From positions 1,364,001 through 1,428,000 of the forward strand of contig NZ_JAFCJS010000001.1 of NCBI RefSeq assembly GCF_018130825.1: 64,000 nt of DNA, given 5' to 3'. The notes under the pieces were generated by a model. That model was not told the DNA's origin. It saw nothing but the letters and a program-made list of their open reading frames with translations, and did not search any database. The stretch is from Bradyrhizobium liaoningense (GTDB lineage: Bacteria > Pseudomonadota > Alphaproteobacteria > Rhizobiales > Xanthobacteraceae). Shown here one piece after another: positions 47,382 to 56,213 of this stretch (its first letter is position 1; every line of letters begins with the position of its first letter). The position numbers and the translations under genes are program-made.

Positions 47382-49312
47382 CGCCTTACGAAGAGGAGCT
47401 GGCTAACCTTGCGTCGACCGTCGACAAGGCGGGCAAAACGGACATCGACGGACTGAAGGCTGCAATCGAGGGAGCAAGCGAGGCCAGCCTAATAGCCATT
47501 GGGTCCGGCGGGTCATTCACTGTTGCGTCGCTCCTCTGCAGTTTGCACGAAGCTTATACCGGGCGCGTATCGCGAGCTGTGACGCCCTTGGAACTAATCT
47601 GCAATCCTACATTAGCCTCCACCAGTCCGATATTTATCATCTCCGCCGAGGGCAAAAACCCAGATGTAATCGAAGCGCTCCAAAGGGCCCGCGAGCACAG
47701 TTCGCGTTCAGTCCACGTAGTTACAAATCGAAGTGAAAGCCCATTGATGGCGCGCGTCTCTGAGCTCCACGACGTTACGCCCCACGTATTTCCATTAGCC
47801 GACAAGGATGGCTACCTAGCAACCAACAGCCTCGTATTTGACGCTGCTCTAGTTGCGCGAGCTTACGGAGAGCTGGACCGGCAAGGGCGGAAGATCCAAT
47901 TCAATGTCGACCAACTTCAGTTCGATGATCTCCCTCTTCGGGACTGGATCGAGAACTCGAAGCAGTTCGCAAAAGAGGTCGCGTCACGGCGCAGTTTGAT
48001 TATCGTCTTCTCTCCTCATCTCCGCCCTATCGCAGAAGATTTAGAATCTAAGTTTTCAGAATCTGCGCTCCTTTTTTGCCAGCTAGCGGACTTTCGATCA
48101 TTCGCGCACGGCCGCCATTTATGGTTGACCGAACGGCCAAACGATTCTGCTCTGCTTGTGTTGACCGAGCCGGCCGTTACTAGGCTTTGGGATGATATGC
48201 ATACGAAAGTACCAACGCGGGTTCCGCACTTCCGCCTTTCGCTACCTGGTGCGGAGCCTAAAGACCTCATAGCAGGCCTGATAGCTGGCATGCATCTCGT
48301 ATCTGCAGTTGCAAATGCATCCCAAAGAAACATCGCTCGCCCAACAGTCTCCGATCTTGGTCGTCAGTTGTACTATGCGGACTTGACCTCGCTTATACCG
48401 CCACCGCTTGAAGTCGGCCTGCGAGGCGAGCATTCAAAGTATGAAGTCTTGGGCGCCCATTGGCCGTCGCCTCGATCCAGCGGAACTATTCGACGGGCGA
48501 GGCAAGCCACAGAAGAAGCGTTCAACTCGCAGCGCTTTCGTTCAATCGTGTTCGACTACGACGGCACTCTGTGTAGCTCCAACAATCGCGACCTGCAGCC
48601 TCCGCCACTTATTGTGTCCCAGCTGGAGCGCCTCACACGCGCTGAGATAATCGTCGGCGTCGCATCCGGGCGTGGCGGCTCTATTAGGGATCATCTGCGA
48701 TCGCTGCTTGCCCCCGAGCTATGGCCATTCATTCGTCTGGGCCTATACAACGGAGGCTGGATCGGCGGGCTCGGTCAAGAGCCGCAGACAACAGAACCAC
48801 TGAGCGAATTCCTCATCCATGCTAAGCGCCTGATCCTTGGGCTAAAGTCTCTCGGAGTACCAATCGAGGAAGCGAGGACAACGGCCCCATATCAACTGAG
48901 CATTAGGTTCCGCAACGGCGTCCGCACCGAGGACATGTGGTTCGTGATTGTTGATACATTCAAGCAAGCAGGCCTCGATACAAGTACGATCGTACGCAGC
49001 AAGCATTCCATCGATGTGCTGTCGCGAGACGTCAGCAAATCACACTTGGTGGCGAGCATTGTTCGAGAACAGTCTGTCGATCCGTATGAAGTTGTCACCA
49101 TGGGCGACCTAGGTGCGTGGCCGGGCAACGACGCCTCACTGCTCCAGCATCGATTTTCGCTAAGCGTAGACCTTCCTTCTCGTAGAATTGACCGCGGCTG
49201 GAAATTAGCTCCACGCTACAAGCGGGACGTCGATGCAACTCTTTGGTATCTGGAGCGGCTAGAAATCGAGCCTGGTCACCGCCGCTTTTATTTCGATTTG
49301 TCGCGAGATTGA
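47378..49312 (+). CDS. double-SIS isomerase-like protein fused to a HAD phosphatase
   Basis: A 644-residue two-part enzyme. Residues about 1-350 contain two SIS sugar-phosphate-binding domains: AIGSGGSFTVASLL near residue 40 with IFIISAEGKNPDVIEAL, and RSLIIVFSP near 208 with DFRSFAHGRHLWL, the place where GlmS-type isomerases carry their catalytic Glu/His loop. Residues about 388-620 are a HAD phosphatase: D393-Y-D395-G-T (motif I), VGVASGRGG (motif II) and MGDLGAWPGND585 (motif IV), resembling Cof/sucrose-phosphatase types. Isomerisation and dephosphorylation of one sugar or ribosyl phosphate is the simplest reading. The ATG overlaps the preceding stop by 4 bp. Confidence 0.78.
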   Translation: MTPYEEELANLASTVDKAGKTDIDGLKAAIEGASEASLIAIGSGGSFTVASLLCSLHEAYTGRVSRAVTPLELICNPTLASTSPIFIISAEGKNPDVIEALQRAREHSSRSVHVVTNRSESPLMARVSELHDVTPHVFPLADKDGYLATNSLVFDAALVARAYGELDRQGRKIQFNVDQLQFDDLPLRDWIENSKQFAKEVASRRSLIIVFSPHLRPIAEDLESKFSESALLFCQLADFRSFAHGRHLWLTERPNDSALLVLTEPAVTRLWDDMHTKVPTRVPHFRLSLPGAEPKDLIAGLIAGMHLVSAVANASQRNIARPTVSDLGRQLYYADLTSLIPPPLEVGLRGEHSKYEVLGAHWPSPRSSGTIRRARQATEEAFNSQRFRSIVFDYDGTLCSSNNRDLQPPPLIVSQLERLTRAEIIVGVASGRGGSIRDHLRSLLAPELWPFIRLGLYNGGWIGGLGQEPQTTEPLSEFLIHAKRLILGLKSLGVPIEEARTTAPYQLSIRFRNGVRTEDMWFVIVDTFKQAGLDTSTIVRSKHSIDVLSRDVSKSHLVASIVREQSVDPYEVVTMGDLGAWPGNDASLLQHRFSLSVDLPSRRIDRGWKLAPRYKRDVDATLWYLERLEIEPGHRRFYFDLSRD

Positions 49313-49314
49313 TC

Positions 49315-50451
49315 ATGAAGGACAAGATTGCACAGGAGCTGTTGGCCACGGTCATGGACTGGACCGATCAAGATACTGTCTTGCAACACAGTCTGAGTCT
49401 CCAGCTGCTAGCCGACTATAAGTATAATCATTATCAACGATACGGTCCGGGCCAGCGTTTCATTGAGAGTTTAGCACTCTGGCTGGAGCAATTCGATAAG
49501 ACCGATCGCACCACGGCCCTGGAGTTCATCCAGAAGAAACTGATTTTTATATCTGAGCAAGAGATCGCACATCTCGTAACCATTGCCTATCCCGATGTGA
49601 TTGTTCAAGAACGCCTTCGGCTTGTGGCAGAAGAGAGCCAGATCGCTCCCTTCAAAGTCGGGCAACTTATCCAACACCCCCGGTTCGAGCGCCTTGGGCA
49701 AAAATCGTTATACCTCGGTTTAAGTGATGGCGCCCATACGAACGATCTCCGCCGAGCAAGCAATGGCGCTATCAGCAATGAGCAAATCTGGCAGGCCTAC
49801 GAGCTAGGCGAAACAAAAGCCGAAGATATGCTTGCCAAACTCCGCAAGTCGCTGCGGAAGTCAGCGGAAGCAGCGGGAGAACCTCCCCGCGACAACATAG
49901 ACTCCGAGCGATTCAATCTTGTGTGGCTTGTCGACGACTTTTCCGGAAGTGGAAACACGTACATCCGATTCGAGGAAGAAGACGGACAACGACGTTTCGC
50001 GGGAAAGATACAGAAGATTTACGATATGGTCTTGGATGGCGGGCTGGTTAACCCGAGCTACTACGAGATCTATTTGCTCCTGTACGTCGCTACCCGCCAA
50101 GCTATTGATCACATCGAATACTGGTCTGAGCGCTTTACATCGGAGCGAGGACTAAAGCCACTGCGAGTTCGAGTTCTCTGCCCCATTGAACGTGATGCGT
50201 CGCTATCTCCCGCCACCGATCCGGCTGTGATGGCGATGCTCGCGAAGAGTGGATACTACGACGATCGGGCATCAGATTCCCATATTGCAATCGGCGGCAC
50301 GAAAGATGCGCGCTACGGTTTCGCAAAGTGTGCATTGCCGCTCGTGCTTTCACATAACACTCCCAACAACAGCGTCTATGCGCTATGGGGACCCGAAGAG
50401 TTTAATTTTGTTGGGCTCTTCCCGAGGGTAAGCAGGCATCGGACAAGCTAA
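49315..50451 (+). CDS. phosphoribosyltransferase-like protein (PRTase-CE type)
   Basis: A 378-residue protein. Residues 1-190 are helical and unassigned. Residues 203-215, VWLVDDFSGSGNT, match the PRPP-binding loop of type I PRTases (two acidic residues then a Gly/Ser/Thr loop). A distal conserved patch, L-S-H-N-T-P-N-N-S at 345-353, resembles the HNTPNN signature I associate with PRTase-like families described from bacterial conflict operons. A PRPP-dependent ribosyl transfer or PRPP-binding sensor role is inferred. It starts 2 bp after the SIS-HAD stop. Confidence 0.68.
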   Translation: MKDKIAQELLATVMDWTDQDTVLQHSLSLQLLADYKYNHYQRYGPGQRFIESLALWLEQFDKTDRTTALEFIQKKLIFISEQEIAHLVTIAYPDVIVQERLRLVAEESQIAPFKVGQLIQHPRFERLGQKSLYLGLSDGAHTNDLRRASNGAISNEQIWQAYELGETKAEDMLAKLRKSLRKSAEAAGEPPRDNIDSERFNLVWLVDDFSGSGNTYIRFEEEDGQRRFAGKIQKIYDMVLDGGLVNPSYYEIYLLLYVATRQAIDHIEYWSERFTSERGLKPLRVRVLCPIERDASLSPATDPAVMAMLAKSGYYDDRASDSHIAIGGTKDARYGFAKCALPLVLSHNTPNNSVYALWGPEEFNFVGLFPRVSRHRTS

Positions 50452-52373
50452 TGGCTTATCGAGCAAATCCATTTCTTGAAAGGATGTCGGAGCGCACGAC
50501 CTCTGATCAAGAGTTCGTTCAAATGTTCGCGCCAAAAGTGCTGGAGCGGCTGAATGAGGACTGCCTTCGGGGTGGGGTACATATTTTCCGTAGCCCACCT
50601 GGTGGCGGAAAAACGACGATACTTCGGGCATTCACCCCAAACGCACTTCGTGCATTTTGGCACGGCGGGCCGATGGGCGTTGATACTTATCGTCAGCTTG
50701 TCGACCGTGGCGTAATAGATGCCGAAACTGGACCGCAGACGCTAGGCGTGTTTCTTTCGTGCGCTTCTGGATATGCCGATCTCCCGCCCGGTGCCTCTGC
50801 GATTAGTGCGGGCATGTTCCGCGCCCTTCTAGACTGCCGCATCGTACTTCGTAGTCTCCGTAGTCTAGGCGAACTGGTTGGGTCTACCTCCGCCCAAACC
50901 ATGGAAGCTCTTCAGCTACATTACGATGACGAGACGCTCCAAAACCTTGGCTCGATCCCGCTGCACCAATCTGCAGCAGAAATGATCCGATGGGCGGAGC
51001 AGCGGGAGCGCGAGGTCTATTCTCAATTGGATTCCCTGGCATACGTGCCGGGAGCCGCCGCGCCGGCAGATGTCCGATTTGAATCCTTGTTGTGGCTGCA
51101 GTCCGTGCGTTTCGTCCATGAGGGGCGCGTCGTTGCACCCAAACGGCTTTTGATGATCGATGATATACAGAAATTGCGTAAAACGCAGCGTTCTTTGCTG
51201 ATTGACGAGATCGTTACGTTGAGGCCGCAAATGCCAGTGTGGCTTGCTGGGAGAAGCATTGCATTTGGCGAAGAATTTTTATCGCAAGGAGTGCGCCCTG
51301 GTCGGGACGTGAACTTTTACTCTTTGGAGGACATGTGGGGTGGCCGCAGCGGTCAGTTCGTGGCATTCGCTCAGAACATTCTAGACAGGCGCTTTGCACT
51401 CCAATCGGTTGTACCCGGCAATACGTTCCAACAATACTTGGCGGAGGCCCTAGATCCGAAAGAGGTAGAGTCGCTCTATCGAGAGGCTCGCGAACGCTTT
51501 GATCGAGGAACGGCACGAGTCAAACGTAATCCGAGATATACGGAGTGGCTCGCCAAAGCTGTGTCGGGACCCGCCGCTCACAACTACGAAAACGCGATTG
51601 AGCTTTACACGACCAGAATCCTCATCGCGCGCGACGAGGCGAACCGTCAGTTATCGCTCCAGTTGGTTCCTCTGGCGCCCGAAGAATTTGACGATAGAGA
51701 TAGTTCCGCTGTTAGAGCTGCAGCGGAGATTTTCATGAACTACGAGATAAAGACGCCTTACTACTTTGGCTTGGAACGCCTTTGCGCCTTGTCGACGAAC
51801 AACGTCGAGGAGCTACTCGCATTAGCTGCGGCCCTCTATGACGGAATGCGGGCGAAGCAGGCACTCCGTCGCCAAGGCGAGCCGTACCTTCTGCCACGTG
51901 AGCAAGAAAGGCGGCTAAAGGACGTTGCGGCCAAGAAGATTGATTTCATTCCGCGCAACCATACAGAAGGGTTGCTAGCTCAGCGCTTGCTAAATTCCAT
52001 TGGTACATTTTGCAGGGATCGAACATTTGTCATCAACGCACCGTACGCCCCCGGCGTTACGGGGATCAGGTTGTCTGCGTCGGAGATCATCAAGCTCCAG
52101 CGGATATCCAAGGCGTCTGGCTCTGCGTTCACTGTAATCAAGCGGGTGATTGACGAATGCGTGGCCGAAAATCTCTTGGTCGCACGAGAGAGTAGCGCCA
52201 GCACCTCGCGGGAGGGGGGGACTGTCTTCTATCTGAATCGAACGCTATGCTCGCATTTTGGACTGCCGCTGCAATACGGCGGTTGGCAGGATGTCACAGT
52301 GCAACAGTTGGCTGAGTGGATCGAAACCGGCCTGCAGCCTGTCCGAGGGTTAACCTTGGAGGCTGCACTGTGA
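50451..52373 (+). CDS. ORC/CDC6-like AAA+ ATPase with C-terminal winged helix
   Basis: A 640-residue P-loop ATPase. It opens NPFLERMSERTTSDQEFVQMF, followed by Walker A SPPGGGKT (residues 48-55, K54) and Walker B RLLMIDDIQKL (D237, D238). The long insert between the two motifs and the sensor region PVWLAGRSIAF fit ORC/CDC6/STAND-like regulators rather than classical AAA enzymes. Residues about 545-620 look like a winged helix (LSASEIIKLQRISKASGSAF), probably DNA-binding. It overlaps the PRTase stop by 1 bp (TAATG) and the next gene by 4 bp. It is likely the sensor or switch of the system. Confidence 0.75.
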   Translation: MAYRANPFLERMSERTTSDQEFVQMFAPKVLERLNEDCLRGGVHIFRSPPGGGKTTILRAFTPNALRAFWHGGPMGVDTYRQLVDRGVIDAETGPQTLGVFLSCASGYADLPPGASAISAGMFRALLDCRIVLRSLRSLGELVGSTSAQTMEALQLHYDDETLQNLGSIPLHQSAAEMIRWAEQREREVYSQLDSLAYVPGAAAPADVRFESLLWLQSVRFVHEGRVVAPKRLLMIDDIQKLRKTQRSLLIDEIVTLRPQMPVWLAGRSIAFGEEFLSQGVRPGRDVNFYSLEDMWGGRSGQFVAFAQNILDRRFALQSVVPGNTFQQYLAEALDPKEVESLYREARERFDRGTARVKRNPRYTEWLAKAVSGPAAHNYENAIELYTTRILIARDEANRQLSLQLVPLAPEEFDDRDSSAVRAAAEIFMNYEIKTPYYFGLERLCALSTNNVEELLALAAALYDGMRAKQALRRQGEPYLLPREQERRLKDVAAKKIDFIPRNHTEGLLAQRLLNSIGTFCRDRTFVINAPYAPGVTGIRLSASEIIKLQRISKASGSAFTVIKRVIDECVAENLLVARESSASTSREGGTVFYLNRTLCSHFGLPLQYGGWQDVTVQQLAEWIETGLQPVRGLTLEAAL

Positions 52374-53581
52374 TTTGGGAAAATTATGTCTTTCGGAGAG
52401 GTCCCGATGTCGAGGAACTTTGGGATCAAATGTTCACCGAACGAAAGCAGGCAGGCCGGCCGACGCGGTTGCTGTTCATTACCGGTAGAGGATTTGATGT
52501 TCGCGCGACAAGCGTCCTAGCGCGGTTTGTAGACAGATTGAAGGCTTCGGAATGCGAAGTTGAGCGGGCACACCTGCTGTTCGTTGGTTTTACCGGCTAC
52601 CATTTATCAAATGATTTGCGGGTGCAGACCCGGAAAAACGAAGCTGAGATGCTGGCTTATTTCGAAGGTGTTGGCACCTCGCACACGGTAATGATTGGTG
52701 GCGCCGCAGAGGGAGAGGACGACATCAGTTCGAACATTGCCCTTCGGCAGGGAGCTGACGAGATACTAAAGTCAGTAACGGACCAGACGGACATTGTCCT
52801 AGACGTGAGTTCTTTGCCTCGGGTTGCTTACGTGACCATTCTTCTCTCATTGCTTGCCCGCATCATTCCCGAGGGCAACAAGAATGGCGGGTTGTTCGCC
52901 AACGGGGTTTCATTACAGGTCCTTGTTGCGGAAGATGCACAACTAGACAGTAAGATAAGTTCGGAAGATCCCAGCAACGATTTGACATTGATTCCTGGAT
53001 ACTCGGAGGCTCTTCAATCGGAGTCGCAGCAAGAGGAGCCAATGGTATGGTTTCCCATTCTTGGTGAGAACCGCTTGGCTCAACTCAGGAAGATACAAGC
53101 CAGTATTCGTGAATTTGCAGAGATTTGCCCGATCTTGCCCCACCCGTCGCGGAACCCCCGTCGCGGTGACGAGCTTTTGTTGGAATATGACAGCGTGTTG
53201 TTCACTCAGCGGGCGACGCCAATCGGCAACGTGTTCTATGTGAACGAAACACATCCCTTCGAGGTTTATCGTCAGCTGTTAGGAGCCATGCAGCGTTTTC
53301 GAAAGTCTCTTGGCCTAATCGGCAGATGCCGCCTGGTGGTGACCCCGCTGGCAAGCAAGTTAATCACCGTCGGAAGCGCATTGGCCTGCTTCGAAATGAA
53401 ACTTATTTCCATGGACTACAAATCCAGCGTGGCGATCCCGTACGCGGAGCCAAAACGATACGAAGCGGACCTGGAGCTGGTGTTACAGTCGCGTCCCGTC
53501 ATTTCGGCGCTCTTGTTGACCGGCGACGCATATCAGACGGATGTTAGTTCCGAAGCCTCGGTCGCCGCCCCTTCGAGCTAA
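52370..53581 (+). CDS. uncharacterised Rossmann-like protein, fifth operon gene
   Basis: A 403-residue soluble protein of no family I recognise. Alternating strands and helices suggest a Rossmannoid N-terminal half: RLLFITGRGFDVRATSVL (residues 33-50), a central AHLLFVGFTGY strand, and DIVLDVSSLPRVAYVTILLSLL with D145-V-S-S-L-P-R151. The second half (about 225-390) is a further alpha/beta region beginning WFPILGENRLAQLRKIQ. The layout recalls nucleotide-sensing CARF/SAVED-type modules or receptor halves, but no diagnostic motif confirms this. Translation starts at GTG 52370, overlapping the ATPase TGA (GTGA). Confidence 0.6.
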   Translation: MIWENYVFRRGPDVEELWDQMFTERKQAGRPTRLLFITGRGFDVRATSVLARFVDRLKASECEVERAHLLFVGFTGYHLSNDLRVQTRKNEAEMLAYFEGVGTSHTVMIGGAAEGEDDISSNIALRQGADEILKSVTDQTDIVLDVSSLPRVAYVTILLSLLARIIPEGNKNGGLFANGVSLQVLVAEDAQLDSKISSEDPSNDLTLIPGYSEALQSESQQEEPMVWFPILGENRLAQLRKIQASIREFAEICPILPHPSRNPRRGDELLLEYDSVLFTQRATPIGNVFYVNETHPFEVYRQLLGAMQRFRKSLGLIGRCRLVVTPLASKLITVGSALACFEMKLISMDYKSSVAIPYAEPKRYEADLELVLQSRPVISALLLTGDAYQTDVSSEASVAAPSS

Positions 53582-53816
53582 GCCGTGGCTCCAGCCGCCG
53601 GTAGAAACTGCTTTAGGGGTCACTAATTTGAGGTGTCACCTCGTGGCGACGGCTACGAGCTTTCCCCCCGTGCCCTCCTAAGTTTTGCTAGCCACATTCA
53701 GTTTCAGTTCGCCGGCCCCCATCGGTTGGCAGATGTTCAGGCTGGCAGCACTCGCCGGGTACGCGTCCGGTGACGGCCCCTGGTTAGGTCATCTTGAGCG
53801 GGATGGCTGACCGCGC

Positions 53817-55388
53817 TTATGCGGCGTGAGCGACGTTCTGAGGTCGCCAATTGCAGGGCATGAGTTCGTGGATGCGCTTGGCGGGATGATCCGGCAGGCG
53901 GGCCAGCACGTCGGCGAGCCAAGCCTGTGGATCGATGTCGTTGAGCTTGGCGGTTGCGATGAGGGTGTAGATCGCAGCCGCACGCCGGCCGCCCTCATCG
54001 GAGCCGGCGAAGGTCCAATTTCTTCTGCCCACGGCGACAGCCCGAAGCTCGCGCTCGGCGGCATTGTTCGACATGCACAGCCGTCCGTCATTAAGGAAGC
54101 GGGTAAATGCGTCCCAGCGGCTGAGGCAGTAATTGATTGCCTTGGTCGTATCGTTGTTCCTGGAGAGCTTGGCGCGCTGTTCGCGCAACCACGCCTGCAG
54201 TTCGACGATCAGAGGGCGGCTACGCTCCTGGCGCACGCGCAGGCGCACCTCGGGAGCAAGACCGTTGATCTCACGTTCGATGGCGAACAGGACATCGATG
54301 CGCTTGACCGCCTCGGCCGCGATCGGCGCCTTGCTGAGCCGCGCGAGATCGAAGAACTTGCGCCTGCCGTGTGCCCAGCACGCGGCCTCGATGATCGGGC
54401 CTGCTTTGCGATTGGCCTCGTAGAGCTTGCTGAACCCAGCATAGGCGTCGGCCTGCATCAGTCCGGCATATCCGGTCAAATGCTGCTCCGGATGCTCACC
54501 GCCACGATCCGGCGAGTAGAAGAACACGGCCGCCGGCGGATCTGGCCCGGCAAACGGGCGGTCGTCGCGCACATAGGTCCAGAGCCGGCCGGTTCGGGTC
54601 TTGCCCTTGGCCAGCACCGGCACTGTGGTGTCGTCGGCGTGGATGCGCTCGGCCGCAAAGACATGGCTCCGGATCGTATCGACCAACGGCATCAGGGTTG
54701 CGGCGGAGCCTCCCACCCAGTCTGCCAGCGTCGAGACATCGAGGTCGATGCCTTCACGCTGGTAGACGTCGCTCTGACGATGAAGCGGCAGGTGCAGGCC
54801 GTACTTGGCGAACAGGACATGGGCCAGCAGCTTGGGCCCTGCACGCCCGCGCGCAATCGGGTGCGAGGGAGCCGGCGGCTGGGTGATCGCTTCGCAGGCC
54901 CGGCAGACGAGCTTCTCGCGCACGTGCTGGATCACTTTCCACTGGCGCGGAACGAGCTCCAGCGTCTCGGTCACGTCCTCGCCGATCTTGCGCAACCGGC
55001 TATCGCCGCAGCATGGGCAGGTCGCAGGCACCGGATAGACAAGGCGTTCCCGCGGCAAATGCTCCGGCAGCGGCCGGCGGGCTGGCTTGCGGCGCTCGAA
55101 CGATGGCACCGCAATCTTCTCGGCTGCCATCTGCGTCGCGGTCTCGGCTTGCGCCGCGTTCTCCTCCAGGTCGGCGAGCTGTAGCTCGAGCTGGTCCAGC
55201 AATGCGCCTCGCTCGGAGGACTGTCCGAACTGCTCGTGCCGCAGCTTCTTGATCGTGAGTTTGAGCTTCTCGATCAACAATGTCCGCGCCTGGGCCTCCG
55301 CTTCCGCGGCCAAGCGGGCCGCTCGCTCGGCGCGCAGCATCGCCTTCAGGGTGGTCACATCGTCAGGGAGAGAATCATCGGCGCTCAT
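53817..55388 (-). CDS. tnpC: IS66 transposase TnpC
   Basis: A 523-residue DDE transposase. It begins with a Leu/Glu-rich coiled coil (residues about 25-90), then a zinc-finger-like CPCCGDSRLRKIG, the central YAKYGLHLPLHRQSDVYQREG segment and the catalytic core with HADDTTVPVL and QADAYAGF. The C-terminal NNAAERELRAVAVGRRNWTFAGS carries the last acidic residue. The ATG at 55388 (MSADDSLPDD) is the natural start; the longer ORF enters the intergenic spacer. Confidence 0.92.
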   Translation of the reverse strand: MSADDSLPDDVTTLKAMLRAERAARLAAEAEAQARTLLIEKLKLTIKKLRHEQFGQSSERGALLDQLELQLADLEENAAQAETATQMAAEKIAVPSFERRKPARRPLPEHLPRERLVYPVPATCPCCGDSRLRKIGEDVTETLELVPRQWKVIQHVREKLVCRACEAITQPPAPSHPIARGRAGPKLLAHVLFAKYGLHLPLHRQSDVYQREGIDLDVSTLADWVGGSAATLMPLVDTIRSHVFAAERIHADDTTVPVLAKGKTRTGRLWTYVRDDRPFAGPDPPAAVFFYSPDRGGEHPEQHLTGYAGLMQADAYAGFSKLYEANRKAGPIIEAACWAHGRRKFFDLARLSKAPIAAEAVKRIDVLFAIEREINGLAPEVRLRVRQERSRPLIVELQAWLREQRAKLSRNNDTTKAINYCLSRWDAFTRFLNDGRLCMSNNAAERELRAVAVGRRNWTFAGSDEGGRRAAAIYTLIATAKLNDIDPQAWLADVLARLPDHPAKRIHELMPCNWRPQNVAHAA

Positions 55389-55461
55389 CGCCGACCAGAG
55401 AATCACAAGACGCCGGCTCTGTCCGGACTGCCGATCGTGCCGTCGATTCAAATCACAGCGA

Positions 55462-55809
55462 TCAGCCGGCCGCCTGCGGCCGCCACGTGTGTTGCGGCAT
55501 CCGCCAATCGATGCCCTCCAGCAAGTAGCCAAGCTGGGCTGGGGTGATGGTCACCACGCCATCAGCCGACGACGGCCAGAGAAAGCGGCCGCGCTCCAGC
55601 CGCTTGGCATAGAGCGACATGCCCAGCCCATCATGCCAAAGGATCTTGATAAGCTTGCCGCTCTTGCCACGGAACACGTAGAGGTCGCCGCCGTGCGGGT
55701 CGCGCCTAATGGCTTCCTGCACCAGCAAGGCCAGCGAGTTCATGCCGCGACGCATATCGGTGTGGCCGGTCGCAATCCACACCCGTACGCCCGACGGAAT
55801 GGGGATCAC
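55462..55809 (-). CDS. tnpB: IS66 accessory protein TnpB
   Basis: A 115-residue protein with the IS66 Orf2 pattern: GVRVWIATGHTDMRRGMNSLA at the N-terminus and GGDLYVFRGKSGKLIKILWHDG in the middle. It is required for efficient IS66 transposition but its biochemical role is unknown. The GTG at 55809 overlaps the tnpA TGA by 4 bp, indicating translational coupling. Confidence 0.92.
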   Translation of the reverse strand: MIPIPSGVRVWIATGHTDMRRGMNSLALLVQEAIRRDPHGGDLYVFRGKSGKLIKILWHDGLGMSLYAKRLERGRFLWPSSADGVVTITPAQLGYLLEGIDWRMPQHTWRPQAAG

Positions 55810-56213
55810 CGCGGCCGTCCATCTGCCAGTGCCGCGACCGCGGCCTTCAGCGTCGCCGCGTCGACCGTGCCCGTGATCCGCATCCGAGCCCCGGCCGCAA
55901 ACTCGATCTCGATCGCGCCGCCGCCGGCCGGCCCGACCGCACCAGGCGTAGGCCCCGATTCCGCGACCACCATCGCCGGTACGAAGCCCGTTTGATGGGC
56001 AGCATCCTTCGGCTCGGGGCGAAACGACCGTCGCCATCGGAGCAGCAATGAGCGCGAAACGCCATATCTCCGCGCCGTCGCCGCGACCTGGCGCGGCGCC
56101 TGTAAGCTCTCCAGGACGATCTTGAGCTTCTCATCCTCGGACCAGCGCCGCCGTCGGCCTGTGTCCACTACTTCGAGCCGTTCGACTTGGGCACTGCGCC
56201 TATCACTGTCCAT
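55806..56213 (-). CDS. tnpA: IS66 transposase-associated protein TnpA
   Basis: A 135-residue protein with an N-terminal helix-turn-helix (RRRWSEDEKLKIVLESLQA to YGVSRSLLLRWRR) of the IS66 Orf1/IS3-like type. The remainder is Ala/Gly-rich. It probably binds the element ends. The ATG at 56213 is used here; a GTG at 56234 also lies in frame. Confidence 0.9.
   Translation of the reverse strand: MDSDRRSAQVERLEVVDTGRRRRWSEDEKLKIVLESLQAPRQVAATARRYGVSRSLLLRWRRSFRPEPKDAAHQTGFVPAMVVAESGPTPGAVGPAGGGAIEIEFAAGARMRITGTVDAATLKAAVAALADGRPR

Noticed and set aside
53817..55532. Extended tnpC start at 55532
   Set aside because: The first 48 residues are basic spacer translation; MSADDSLPDD at 55388 is the usual IS66 start.
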